A stretch of 64,000 bases of DNA from Nemania diffusa (lineage: Eukaryota; Ascomycota; Sordariomycetes; Xylariales; Xylariaceae), in contig JBBPUQ010000006.1 in NCBI GenBank assembly GCA_038501195.1, positions 1,240,001-1,304,000 of the forward strand, written 5' to 3'. Of this stretch, positions 23,963 through 35,896 are shown piece after piece; position 1 is the first letter of the stretch, and the number at the start of each line of letters is the position of its first letter. The notes under the pieces were generated by a model. It searched no databases, was not told the DNA's origin, and saw only the letters and a program-made list of their open reading frames with translations. A program made the position numbers and the translations under genes.

Positions 23963-26900
23963 TCAGGCTCCAAGGACGTCATACACTCTTCTCATCTCCT
24001 CCTTGGCGGCATCTAATCGTGCTTCAACTCGTGCATGAAATTCGGGATCCTTCTCGCTCTCTAGGGCCGCATTTTCACTCCGAACAATGTTAAATGTGTT
24101 CTTGATAGCCTCGAGATGAGAGTTGGTAGTTTTCTGGATATTATCTTGGGCATTGTCCACATGCTCGTTAAACTCTTTCTTGAAGCTTTTTAGCAAGTCG
24201 GTAAAAAGGCCATTCCGCTGTACAGCAGAATTTATGATGGCCTTTTTACGAGCATCGCTGCCCCTCCCTACTAATTGTGAGCACTATGTATATGGTAATT
24301 GTCATAGGTCTAGACTTGCCGCTCTGGCGTCTCGCTTTATCATATTCATTTTCCATGATTTTACCAATGAACGATGTGCGAATGCTGGAAAAGACGTCGG
24401 TTCGAAGAGTTCTAGGAAGTTTTGTTAGCTGGTACTGTTAATCTAAACATATGAATGGGCACTTACCGGAGATGGCCTTGGAGGTTATCTAAAATCTTCT
24501 CAATATCGGACCTCAGAACTCGCTTCTGGGACGAAAGTGTAGATTTGATGGAAACTGCCGTGTCTCGGGAACCATCCAATTCGGCATCTATGATTCGGTT
24601 AGCCAGAATATTTGACTATTCAAATTTGTAACCCACCTAAGAATTGATCTGCCCAGGAAAAGAAGTTATCGATTGACTCAAAGATATGGTTGCCTTGTTG
24701 ATCGAGCTGGATTTGTAGTTGTTCCCAGGGAGGGCTAAGATCATCTGTCATTTTTTGGATTATCTCCTCATTCCAGTTCCTTTGCTCAACGGTTGCAGTA
24801 TAGTGGGTTCCGAAATGGCGACAAAACGCAGCGTATGTTTCTAGACTGGTCAGAACTTTTCAACACATATTAACAGTAGACATACGGTGACTCCACTAGA
24901 AAAATATGGTCAGTTGGGTGGTAGTATCTCTAATTCAGGAGTTCCCGACTTACGCAGCTCCAATCTTCACTCGCAGCCTTGGCGGCCGCACTCCATCTAT
25001 CAAAATGGCCACCTGGACCTAATTAGAACTGAAATTATGTGATATAACTATGATACGTACTTTGCGGGCGATATAGCATCGTATCGAATTCACGCTTGAA
25101 TAAATTCACTGCGCCATTTAGTGCGGATGCACCTCCACATAAATCCTAAGCCAATAATATTAGTTCTAGACGTAATTGAGGTTGTGGGAAAGGAGTTCAG
25201 ACCAGATATAACTTGTTCTCTAGGGAGTCTAGAGTGTTTCGAATCTCCGCCTTTTTCTCCGCGTTCAAATAACCCTTTCCTGACTGTACCCAGAGACCTA
25301 ATTCTCCAAGGAGCACACCAATATCGTTCCTCATATACTCCACTGCTGCTCTATGCTGACTCTCCGATACCAGCCCAATAAAATGCGCGCGAACGTCTAT
25401 AATTCCACTAAGAATGAGGCGAGGCATTGCTGCGATTCTAGGGGTTTCACGATATGTCCAGTACATCGTATTACTGACGCAAAACACCCTGAGCAAATTT
25501 CCGGAGACTTCGCGACTGTAGAGATTGATGAGTTCCTCTGTGATTCTTGCGTTGCGAGTCGTAATAAGAAGTTGTTCCAGACAGTAAAATAATTAGAAAT
25601 CTTTCGTAAAAGGGCGGCAATGATTCACTTACTCAAATTTATGCTGATATAGTCGTCTCCTGGAGCTGGGTGCTTAGAAAAGGTTTCTGACGGTTCATAG
25701 AGGTATACATACTTAATTGATCTCAGTCTGGTATTCAATAGATTCAGCTCATTCAACTCATCCTTGCTTAAGTCGTTATCGTCTATCTCCTCGTACGATG
25801 ACAATTCCATTTCCAACGCGCTCTTATCTGATTCGTCCTGGAGAATACGCCCCTGCTTTTCTCGAATCTCTCTGGCAACCCTGTTGTCTCCCCAGTCCCT
25901 TAGAGCTTCGCTGGCCTTGATATCCTACGAGTTATTAGCGGCCACTTCGTTATTATTATACTCCCATAGGAACATACATCAGACTTGGTGCAGATAATGC
26001 CCATGTTGGACAACTTGGCCTTCTTTGCAAGTTCAATGGCGCTTCGAACTCCTTCGTCTGTTGTCACACGGCCTGCAGCAGCAACAACAAATATCTCGTT
26101 GCATTCAAGTAGATAGCGCTCTGTAATATTGCGACGCGCCGAATTTAAGTCTCGAAGACCTTGTAGGAACCATATTAGTGGGAAAATGCCGGCTCTATAA
26201 TCTTTTAGACGCTTACCAGGGAGATCCGCCAGAACGAGCCCCTGGCTCAATATATGAGCGTTCGAATAGACCCTAGAATGTTACTAACTGCATCTATGAT
26301 CTAACCAGACTTTTACTTACTCGATCTTTTTAATCCATGGCCACAGATGGGTCCCCGATATTTCTGAAGGCTCTGAAGTAAGCTCCATCACCAAATTAGA
26401 GCATTCAACGAGGCTTAGCCCGGACTTTCCGCGTTCAAGCATAGAGCCACTAAGAAAATCTCGTAGCCATGATTTAAGAGTTGATAGAGCATTCGACTCT
26501 GGACCTTGTATCAATATGTCTTTGTTGACAAGGCGCCCCCTGAACATAGCTTGGAAGGTATCTTCAGCAATCCTAGCCCGTTCTTCCAACTCAGGTGCTT
26601 CAGGGGGCTCGAGTGAGTCTCTATTCAGATGAAAGTGCCGATAGTCCTGCAGCAGATTTTCAAGTTGAGGGATAAGTTCAGCTTCTGAGAACGCCTTCAC
26701 TCTAACATCAAACTTTTCATCTTTGTGGAAGTGAAACTCTGTGACAACGCAGGTACATGCGCATCCACTGTTGCTCTATAATCACATAAACAAACTGTAA
26801 AATTGACATATAGCTTGGGGAAAGCTTACAGATCTAGCGAGATCTTTATGATCAAGCAAGGAATTGATGAGGCTGCTTTTACCTAGGTTGAGAAAATTTA

Positions 26901-27785
26901 GCCCTGAGTGCCAACTTATCTGAGCAATAATAGTCTTACCGGCACCTGAGTCTCCAACAAAGCCAACAGTCCGTGTCGGTGGACATTCAAATTGGGCTAG
27001 GTCTTCTGCTTTGTGGCGTAACCGAGCCATCACTGAACCTGGTTCATTGTGCACCGTGCTGCTACCTAGGACATTCACCATTTCAGACATCAGGCCCTTC
27101 GTATCGCGCAAGGCTTTCTGAACGGCTGGGATGTTAAAGCGATCCTTAGCTGGGGTTTCGTCCCGAACATTGTGTTTTGCTAGGTTTGTTTGTGAGCCTG
27201 AGCGTCTTGCATGAAGACTCCGTCTCCCTGGTGATAAGGTAATTGGACTAGGCGATCTGAATTCAGACAAAGGCCTGCAGGGGCTGTCCTGGCCAGCTTC
27301 CACTGTTTGAAGGGCATCAGACAAACCCGTCATATCTATACCTGATTTTTCAGATGGACGTCTAAGAGGGGTTTTCATAATATTGATGACATTGTCATTA
27401 TCTTCTGCCTCGACTGTTTGAGTAGAAATGGGATCGGAAACCGAGTCAGAGGGGGTGACGGATAGTGATGGAACCTGAGCACTAGAGGTTGACGATGTCG
27501 ATGAGTTATGAGCTACTTCATTGATAGAGGGGCATTCAACGGTCGGCAGAGCAGTATTCGGAGAGAAGCGAAAGGCAGAGTCAGAACGGGGAACCGTCTC
27601 CGGAACGATACTGGGGCTGGCCGTAGAGGCACTCGGAGTCAGGCTAACACCTTTGCTAGTTTGAGAATTCTCTCGACTTCCCAAAACTGCGACGTTAGCA
27701 GAGCGCTGCTGCCGATAAGACTAGTTACTCATCAGCAGAGAGCAATACAACGGGATTGACCTTAACTTACGCTCACTTGGGTCAT
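23963..27785 (-). CDS. Dynamin-type GTPase, nuclear GTPase SLIP-GC-like (15 exons, about 990 aa)
   Basis: Minus-strand exons: 27785-27771 (uncertain) and about 27684-26940, then 26882-26830, 26775-26321, 26272-26217, 26159-25978, 25924-25633, 25537-25203, 25145-25061, 25018-24954, 24895-24886, 24840-24637, 24587-24467, 24411-24365, 24270-23963. All phases from exon 2 on close. A disordered Ser/Thr/Pro-rich N-terminus (about 190 residues) precedes the GTPase: P-loop GDSGAGKSSLINSLLD (near residue 245), ACTCVVTEF (a G2-like region), DLPG (G3, near 436), and CTKSD (G4, near 495). Then come a helical stalk-like half with FCVSNTMYW and LGLWVQSG, a TYAAFCRHFG and RNWNEE block, and a coiled-coil end. 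This order is that of fungal proteins annotated as nuclear GTPase SLIP-GC. The P-loop and G3 motifs are each interrupted by a 57-nt phase-1 intron. The donor of intron 7 (GTCTGA) is weak, exon 11 is only 10 nt, and the first junction is ambiguous: MTQVS fits by phase only with a less typical acceptor. Fungal members are often strain-variable; the function is unknown. Confidence 0.75.
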
Positions 27786-29432
27786 CTTGAAAGCAACAGA
27801 GATTATGAAAGTATGGAAAAAATTGAGATACTGTTGGCCTAGCTAGCATCTCTTTGATACAATAGGCAATAAGGAATCTGGGTCGCTCACCACTGTAACG
27901 GATATTCTAAACGCAGAATATGGCAATATAAATATATTAGAGAGAACCAATTTGAGCTAGAGGGCTATTAAAAGAGCATATCACTTCCCCCATATGCTTT
28001 TTCCTGGTTTGGCGGACGATTGCATTCCTAAACAGTTGCTGTAGCGGCCTTATTCCTCCTGACCGCCTCGCAAGCCCAACATTTAGCCTTATCTTCGTGA
28101 TGTTCTAGTTCCGCTTCTCTGCGACAAGTAAGGCTCTTGAAAACGCGTTAAGGGAGTACGATCTAGTACCACAATAAATCATGTAATAGGAAGGTATTTT
28201 ACTATCAAATTGACAGACCTCAACGTGGAGTCAAGCCCCAAAAAGCAACTCAGAAACCTAATAAAGGCCTCCCGATGATGCAAGCAAGGTTATGAGTAGA
28301 GTGTTTTGTGGTTGGCTTTCTGCAGCCATAGTAACAGCATCAACCAACACTTTAACTTGCATTGCGGCGCAGCCAGACATCATGAATATGATTGGCGAGT
28401 CGCGCTGCTGGCAAAGAAGGCCCACAGGTGATTCTGACCGCTTCTGGCGCTTAAACTTGACTTATATCGATCGTGGTTGCGATCACGGGCGCAATTGAAC
28501 TTCATACGAGGCAGATTTTCCATTTCTAGCTAAAAATAGCATGATAATGCCCTTGTCACCTGAATCGATGTCTTATAGATGCCTATTTAGTTCCTCTTTC
28601 CTAGCCGAGTGTTCCATCGCAGGAATGCCGAGTTTCAAGATCGACAAGCTGAGGATAGAGAGGCGGCTGTCTAGTCCGCCTCCACCTCAGGCCTGTATGT
28701 GACTATGGGTTAACCAACATGCCAACCACCCGCGCCGACTACGAAGATCTGAACGTAACTTGGGAAATCCGTATCAACTATGATCTTCCTATCGACCTCC
28801 TTCGTGTAGTTGCTTGTCACCGGCAGTTAAACTCGACCTTCCTCCGGACGATTCAACAGAAGAGCTGAATCTATAATAGGTATAATAAGCCCGAGACATA
28901 CCCCATTATAACGCCACGTACCGGAACGGCCCATCCCGGCACTTCCGTCTTGATTGTGGTGTAGAAGTGGCGTTATCACTATCAAAAAAAGAAAACAATT
29001 CCCGTTCCCATGCCTGTATGAACCTAGCCTCTACAGGGCCGGTTGCGCCTCGGCGCAGCTTTCACGATGAAGCTAATACTTAACAGTAAGTCGGTGTGGA
29101 AGTCCATTTTACTCAGTCACCCTGTGCCGCCGTGTTCAAACCAAGGGGCGTTGAGCGCAACCATCGAAGACATATAATGAGATAATGGAATTGATGCACT
29201 TATTTATATATATTTAGTCCTAATGAGTGTCCTAATGGTCTCGGTATACCTATGCATACATGAGTATCTTGTTATTTTATCTTGTAATCCCTAGAACCAC
29301 GTAACTTACTGCAGAAATATATAGAGACGATAATGTGAGTGTTTTGTGGTTTGGAAACAATCTTATAGTATGGCAAGAAAAACATCCAGCAACTACATAA
29401 CTCCTAAATCATGCCGAGACTCTCCAACTCGA
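27786..29432. other. Gene-poor spacer, AT-rich in part
   Basis: Apart from one short open frame (28719-28868) nothing gene-like is seen. Patches around 28030-28140 and 28900-29060 are GC-richer than their surroundings and might be remnants of repeats. No inverted or direct repeat pair was found by eye. Confidence 0.4.
28719..28868 (+). CDS. Short orphan ORF, 49 aa
   Basis: ATG at 28719 to TGA at 28868. The translation (start MPTTRADYEDLNVTWEIR) has balanced composition and C/G-rich codons unlike the surrounding AT-rich DNA, which is why it is listed. No splice partner, signal or family is recognised; it may be the remains of a longer gene. Confidence 0.2.
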   Translation: MPTTRADYEDLNVTWEIRINYDLPIDLLRVVACHRQLNSTFLRTIQQKS

Positions 29433-30930
29433 TCACTTGCGATTTCTTCCGCTCCGAAGCCAAGAAAGGGGCTTGGAAGAATGTGTACTTGGTGTGGAAG
29501 CGGGAATGGGCACAGGCACAGATGCAAGAGCGGCTCCCATTGTGCTAGCTGGAGTCACTGTAGTGCTTATACCTTGATCCTGTGCATACTCCCGCGTCGA
29601 GTTTTCCCTTGCGGCTCCTTTTCCCTTCTTTTTTTTCTCCTTGTTTCTCAACTCTAGGTCTCTATCATTCGGTATCTGAACTCTCAATGCTGATTCGAAA
29701 CGATCACATAGTGGCTTTGCCTTAATGACTAGCTCCGGGTTGTGCGAAGCCCCAATCCTTTTCGAAACCTTTTCAGATATAAAATCTTCAAGGCACAGTC
29801 GAAATGCGACTTCTCCGGCTGGTTTACCGTTCTCATCTCGGAATATCTGCTAAATGTAAGAAAAAGTATAAAAAAGATCGGAAGGTAATTCTTACATAGG
29901 GTTTATCATCAAGGATTGCTTTAGCTTGATTAGTGCGGCTATCAATCTCGGCACGCCACAGAAATATCTTTCCTAGGGCTTTGTTCTTTTTCGTGGCATC
30001 GGTCATCTTAGCTATATCTTTTTCAATAGCTTCGTGTTCCTCGCGTCTACCAGGACCGTCTGGCTCGGTTTTAGGCTTGGGATAGCATCGGTATAAGTCG
30101 TGAAGGTCAACGCCAATAACAGTCCGTGTCTTCCCTTTACTATTCTCGATATACCACTCGCACCTCTTACGTAAGGTAGAGCTTGGCTGAGACCACCCTA
30201 CTTCCACAACTAGCCCTGGCCATGACCCTATATCGCTATCCGAATGGTCGTTGTTTAGCTCATTGTCGTCTAGCTCATCGTCATCTGTGTCGTCGTCGTC
30301 TGTGTCGTTGTATGTGTCGTAACCCTCTAATTCATAGGATAGATATGGGTCCTTTTGATCACTTTCGGAGTTAATGAGAGACTCGCTCCGATGCCCTTGA
30401 ATTTTGTCAGCAATTTCTAGAGTGTGCTTGTCGGTGCAATACTGTCCGGAGCATGTTCCTGTCCCGCAGTGTGCCATGCCCTCTCTAATAGTATACTGCG
30501 AACGTTTTATAGCGAAGTCTATTTGTTCTGAAAGCCGATGGTGGAATGAAGTAGGCATTCGAATAACAAATTGGTTTGATCCCTTTTGATTCTTGCCTCT
30601 GTTATCTCCGGTATAGTCGTACCTATTATCCATATTAGCCAACTCAACTATCTCTTCGTAGACTCGAAAACAATAATCATGTTACCGAAGTTCGTCCGTA
30701 AAAATAGAATTCAAGTTTTCGTCATCACTTAGCTCCCTGCGTAATTGGTAAAACTCGTCGCGATATAGCGTAACGGAAGATAATTCCGTATTAGCAGGCC
30801 AGTCACCACTATCGTATTGTTTGATTAATTGTTTGGCCCTCTCTATCCTTCGGTCTTTCTTGCTCCTCTTTGAGTTGCTACTGCGTTTTTGGACACCAGC
30901 TGCACCTCTAGCAGGCATAAAATCCGCCAT
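29433..30930 (-). CDS. Uncharacterised fungal protein with possible PD-(D/E)XK nuclease-like core (3 exons, 462 aa)
   Basis: Minus-strand exons 30930-30686, 30622-29896 and 29849-29433, with GTAACA and GTAAGA donors and AATAG/TTTAG acceptors; phases 2 and 0 close. I start at the ATG at 30930 because the frame upstream of it lacks an ATG. The N-terminus is basic (a KRSSNSKRSKK-type stretch, a likely nuclear signal). An FVIRMPTSFHHRLSEQIDFA segment is followed by an acidic run of Asp/Glu (about residues 155-185), then the most conserved part: GLVVEVGWSQPSSTLRKR, a helix, TVIGVDLHDLY, KIFLWRAE, QIFRD and FRLCLEDFI. The strand with E, the following helix and a second strand with D are what fungal proteins of a putative restriction-endonuclease-like fold show; I infer this from the pattern and could not check catalytic spacing. 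The tail is Lys-rich then Ser/Pro-rich. It lies next to the GTPase gene on the same strand, but nothing shows co-regulation. Confidence 0.6.
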
Positions 30931-33900
30931 ACTGTTGCTGTTTTGGATAGCCGCGGGCCTATTCTCCTGCTGCTGTATACCAGCGATAGACGTATTCAAA
31001 ATCTTCCTCTCCTTGCCCTCATCTATCTTCGTGATTGAAAATTCTGGGTGGATACCGTAACGTAAACTGGAGGAGTATGGGCGTGAACAAGACACCTGTG
31101 ACTTCAAAATGCCGGATCAGGAGGCCTCGCTGCTGCTTGACTCGGTGAAACCCAATCTTAGTCTCGCCTCTGAAAATCCCTCGCGAAGTAAAGTAGGGAA
31201 TGGGTATTCTGTTTGTTGAGAGGGTAAAATAGGGGCAAGAACTTTACTAAGGGAACTAAAAGGAAGCCCGGTAAGAGGTGACAATATTTCATAAAACTTC
31301 CTTGAGATTACCTTTCCGTTAGAGGTAGGCGGTGTTGCTAGGTTATCTTGCGAAGTTGCGGTATGCGGCGGTGATTCTCTTGGGGGGAGTGAAATCTCTT
31401 AGAAACTAGCATACGAGGGATCTTTGGAGGAACAATGCCATTTTACGCGCCGGTTTCAAAATGGCGTATTACAAGGTATTACAACTTGGGGTAATAGCAA
31501 ATTAGATCATGAGTTGACAGCCCGGGATAGTCTTACCAAGCCCCTTCGTCAACCACGACAGGTCATATTATGTTTGCCGCTGGTTGTGCTGTTTGACTGG
31601 TCACAATAAACATCTGTAGAGGTCCCCTTTGTGGGATACAGTGAATAGTACATCTTGATGACTGTGAAAACACGAGAGAGGACCTTCTTTTTCTTGGTCT
31701 CTCATTACCCTCCGTACCACCATTGAACTCGCTGTCTTTGGGATTTCTTAATGGCCCCGCAGGATTGTCAATAGGACTTCAAGAAAAGCCATCTAATGAC
31801 TAAATAAATTATTTATAGATCGGTAGTACCTAGTCGCAGAACACTAGAATCTAGCTAAGAGGCCGTTTCGAGGCGTCCGTGGTTACTGGTATGTTCTAGC
31901 ATAACTTGAACTCCGGTTATTCGGCCTACCCTTGCCGTTAGCCCCCGGGTCTTCCGTTCCGCTCCGGCGCTCCGCTTCATCTAAAAGAAAACGGAACAGT
32001 TGACCGCGCCGGCCTCTTCGACCCAGTGGTCAACCCCTTTGACATAAACGTTCTAGTCCACGTAGTTCTAGATTAGCGACGTTATCGGCATAAACTCGGC
32101 CACTCCTAACCCTTAGCAGGGGATTTAGGGGGTGAATTTGCCCGCACAGGCTAGAATATTGGCATCGGAGTTACAGAGGCTCTGATGCTAATGAGGACAG
32201 AATTGAAGTAAGAAGGGTTTTATAATTTGTGTAGGAGCAAATGGCCGTTTTTGTCATTAGCAATACCTATATAAAGGGTTTAGAGATACCAAAGCTGAGA
32301 GGCAGAGGATTATCCAAATTGAATATTAACAGGTACCTAACCCTAGTGTTACTTAAGGTTGTGCAGGTACCTTAGTTGTGGCACCGACAACAGCCGTTTG
32401 TAGCCGAATCGGGGTTATACTTCTACGTTCAATTGTAATAGTTCATACGTATAAAGTAAATATGTCTCTTCAAGCTGACATGAACTTCGCATCTGAAAAT
32501 ATGAGGTATTCTACGGTTTGTACCTAAGCAACCATGTTTCCCGTCTATGCCGGACCCCACTTTGCTTATCGTTAACGGTCTAGAGCTGTAAGTGAGATTC
32601 AGATATCAGTGAATTCCAAATTGAGAATTTCTAATTGACCGACAAAAAAAGTGGCCTCATCATTCAATAAGCTTGGTATGTATATGCTGCCCAACTTGCG
32701 GTGAAAATAAAATGAGACGATAAAAAGGAATTACGCATTCTAGATATCTCTTTATAAGCAGGGCAAGGTGGGAGAACTATAGGTATTTGATTGAAACCAT
32801 TCTGTATCAAAATCCTTTTTTGGAAGTTATCTTAGCAACCTTGTAGCGTTTGAACTGTACTTTTCTTCTTTTCTGCTAGAGCTAAAAACATTAATAAGGC
32901 TAGTAGAGAGTCAAAGGAAAATAATAACGGAGGAGAGTGATTGTTATATATGTAATTTATGCCGTCATCAATTATTCTTCCTTTATATCGGTTCATCTAC
33001 AATGTTGAAAAGGGCAGATTGATATCCTATCGTTTGGTATCTCTCCATGACAATTGCTATTATAAGTTTAGCTTGATTTTAGATGCCGGGACAGCTTTTG
33101 CAGCATGTCATTTTAGTTACCTATTTCTTACCCTTGCATGCTACCCTTGCTTATTCCCCCTTTTGCATTTTCTAGATACGACGACATACGCAGTAGGTAA
33201 CGCCCTGCGATGTGTTCAAGAACTATTACATATAACTCCGAACTTCTATTGCTATAAATTGCAAGTTTAGCCTTGGTGATATAGAAGCTATAGCATATAT
33301 GCAGCGTTCTGGAGTCACCGAAGGGGCTCTTTTCTAGACTGCGACGCCATTGGTCCAGAGAACCTCAGCTACATAAAATCTTTTGGGAAGGGTTTCGATT
33401 CCACTATATGTACCAGGTCTAGTCCTAGCGCTCTTGTAACGGCGTGTAGGTATATCTTTTAACAAGGAGATCTCACTGATATCATATCGATCTTGATGAT
33501 CTACTAGATAAGGTACTAGCCGTTTATGCTTGTCATAGTAGAAGCAAGGCGGTATTAAAAGTAACAGCGTAAGTTAAGACACTAAGAAGGCACGCTAACC
33601 CCATCCTGAAAAGCGCACTATTCAAACTCCTTAAGAAACATGACACAATATTTTGTGGTAGGTTCCTGTCAATTCTGTCGGTAGATTCGCCAGTACATGA
33701 TTAGTTGCGGGTATTGCCGGTGCACTCATATACCTTAGCAGTGCTCAGTAAACGGCATGTAAGGATAGAAAAAGTCATATCTACAATCACATAAAGGCAG
33801 TTTAACCTATTACTCTAGGCTTGAATTTATGATTATCTCTGAATTGATGTCTAGCTCAATAATAGTCATGTTAAACCAATGCAGTAAGTTCAGACATGGT

Positions 33901-35305
33901 CTGAGGGTTTTAATTGGCTGCTTCTTAGAGAATAACTAATATGTTTTCGACCTAGATCTGATATGCGAGCTTACCTCATGCTGGTGATAAGAGGCTGTTA
34001 AATGATGCAATCTCGGAACTACACTATCTAATACCTGGGGTAAGCAGTCTAAACCGGTTGAGATGTCAAATTGGATTATCGGATAGCAATACCTAGCTTC
34101 TTGGCCTAGGTCCTTAATAGCCATGACCTAAGATCTCTTCAAGTAGTGCTAGCAAATCGTATAGAGGAACAGTAACTCAAGCTTTGCGGGCTGGTTAGCT
34201 CATTCATTCAGCTACTTGGCAAACTTGGTTTTCAAATCAAGCCCATGCTGCTAAGACTTTCACGCTGCTACGCAAGCTCAAGCTCGGCGCATATGCAGTG
34301 ATACAGCATGGCATTAAGTAATATTCAAAGATCCACTACTGTTTGCCTGCCTGCATACCTAGTGGTTAGGCGGACGGGGTGCACATGTGCCGACCATCCT
34401 ACATAAAACGTCAAGCGAGACGCAAGCAAGCTGTTAGCGTTGGCTTTTCTATAGTGGCGCGCGGCTCTCATCGCTTCGGCAAAACATACACGCGTGGCAA
34501 TTCGTTTAAGTAGCTGTGGCTTGTCTGGCCATGCTCGTGCATAGTATGGTATTCCGTATCCATTCTGAAGAGGGTCCTAACCTCCGAACTCAAATAGCAC
34601 CCACGAAGTTCATGTGTGGTGGAGATGATCATCTAGGCCCTAGGGGAGGATGCGTGCTGATTCGTTCTGTGCAGACGCAAATACATGCACAAATTAATTC
34701 TTGACCGTGGCTTTACGAATATGTACACTTCAATTCCCGTCCCATTGTGTTGGTCTGAGTGGTCTGACCACTCTCGCTGTCCGGACTCCGAAGCGGCGGG
34801 ACTAGGTTGCATCCTCAAGTTCCGGGAGCTTGGCTCGCCAGCCACACCGTTGTACATAGTACGTACACTAGGGAAGTACTAATTGATTTTAGATATAGGA
34901 AATAGCCATCTTGACTGCGTATAAAAAAACGGCCGGCTTCGCAACGCGAAGAAAATACTTCGTGTAAAGCACATCACATCACAACATTGGCGTTCATGGC
35001 GCCAAGCTGATCGACATTTCAAATTGGCATGCAGGCCAAGAGAAAGTCTCTGATGTCATGCCATACCCTACCACGTGGTTACGTATTGTGTTAGTAAGTC
35101 GTGTCGACTTTTAGAGCTAGGCTCTCGTCAGAAACTTACAATCGAACAGGTTTGCAGCTTTGGTTAGCTACGCTTTATTATACGAGATGTGAAAGCTTTC
35201 GGCCACATGAAGGGGATAGAGGGAAGAAAACCGACATACTGCAAATGAGAGTCGATTTCGTCGCGCGGCATTTAAATGCTGATGGGCTTGGAATATTCGG
35301 GTAGT

Positions 35306-35322
35306 GCCGCCGCCGCCGCCGC
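35306..35322. repeat. GCC trinucleotide microsatellite
   Basis: Five and two-thirds units of GCC in otherwise non-coding DNA. Confidence 0.9.
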
Positions 35323-35782
35323 ATGCCAATAACTTCCCGCATTCAGTGGTACGGTTATTCTGAAAGTCCAAGCAGAGTTTTCGAGGGTATCGTGTACTTG
35401 CCCAGACTCATGGCGTCTTAGGGTTTCGGGGAGCGGTGCGAGAGGGCCAAGACATGCTTCCGGAGGCATGGCGACGCTATATGTCTGGGCAGAAGTCTGG
35501 GCAAGTCTTTTAAATGATTAAGTTGCAGTTACTGCCTAGATGCTTTTAGTCATCGCCAAGTCAACTATAGAGAATTATCTAAGCCGGAATTGGTGACAAA
35601 CTGGGTACGATCCTGGAAATTCCATATCATTGAAAATATGATCAACAAGTATCTGAAATAATGAGAAAATGAGGCATGAATGACCGATCGGTTCTATGAC
35701 ACCCGAGTTTGCTCACACCAATCGAGTCAGCCTCACATTATGGTGATTTATTCCCCATGTCTCTATGCCGGGAGTGGAGGAC

Positions 35783-35788
35783 TATAAA
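35783..35788 (+). promoter_or_regulatory. TATA box of the secreted HD-domain gene
   Basis: TATAAA lies 109 bases before the ATG at 35897 and is followed by a C/T-rich leader (CACTCTCAGACACAGCCTCC), a standard fungal core promoter arrangement. Confidence 0.5.
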
Positions 35789-35896
35789 GAACTATGAAGT
35801 TCCCGTGGTTTTGGTGATCTGGAGACACTCTCAGACACAGCCTCCTCAACGTCTCGGTCCTTGCATTAGCTCTCTTTAGTCCGGCTACTCGACAAA

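Larger units (their letters stand above)
30931..35896. other. 5-kb AT-rich desert with a GC-rich hairpin island
   Basis: All frames are rich in stops; the short open frames (for example 32959-33270 +) have translations typical of AT-rich DNA. Between about 31930 and 32160 the base composition rises sharply and contains inverted repeats (GTTGACC at 31999 with GGTCAAC at 32028; GTTCCG near 31957 with CGGAAC near 31992). 34340-34400 holds a tRNA-like phrase (TAGTGGTTAGGCGG) without a usable T-arm. The region probably consists of decayed mobile elements, but no element could be named. Confidence 0.45.

Noticed and set aside
32959..33270. 103-codon frame in the desert
   Set aside because: Composition follows the AT-rich DNA; rich in Tyr, Phe, Leu and Cys with no pattern.
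34335..34420. D-arm-like TAGTGGTTAGGCGG
   Set aside because: No T-arm follows within tRNA length, so it is not a tRNA gene.
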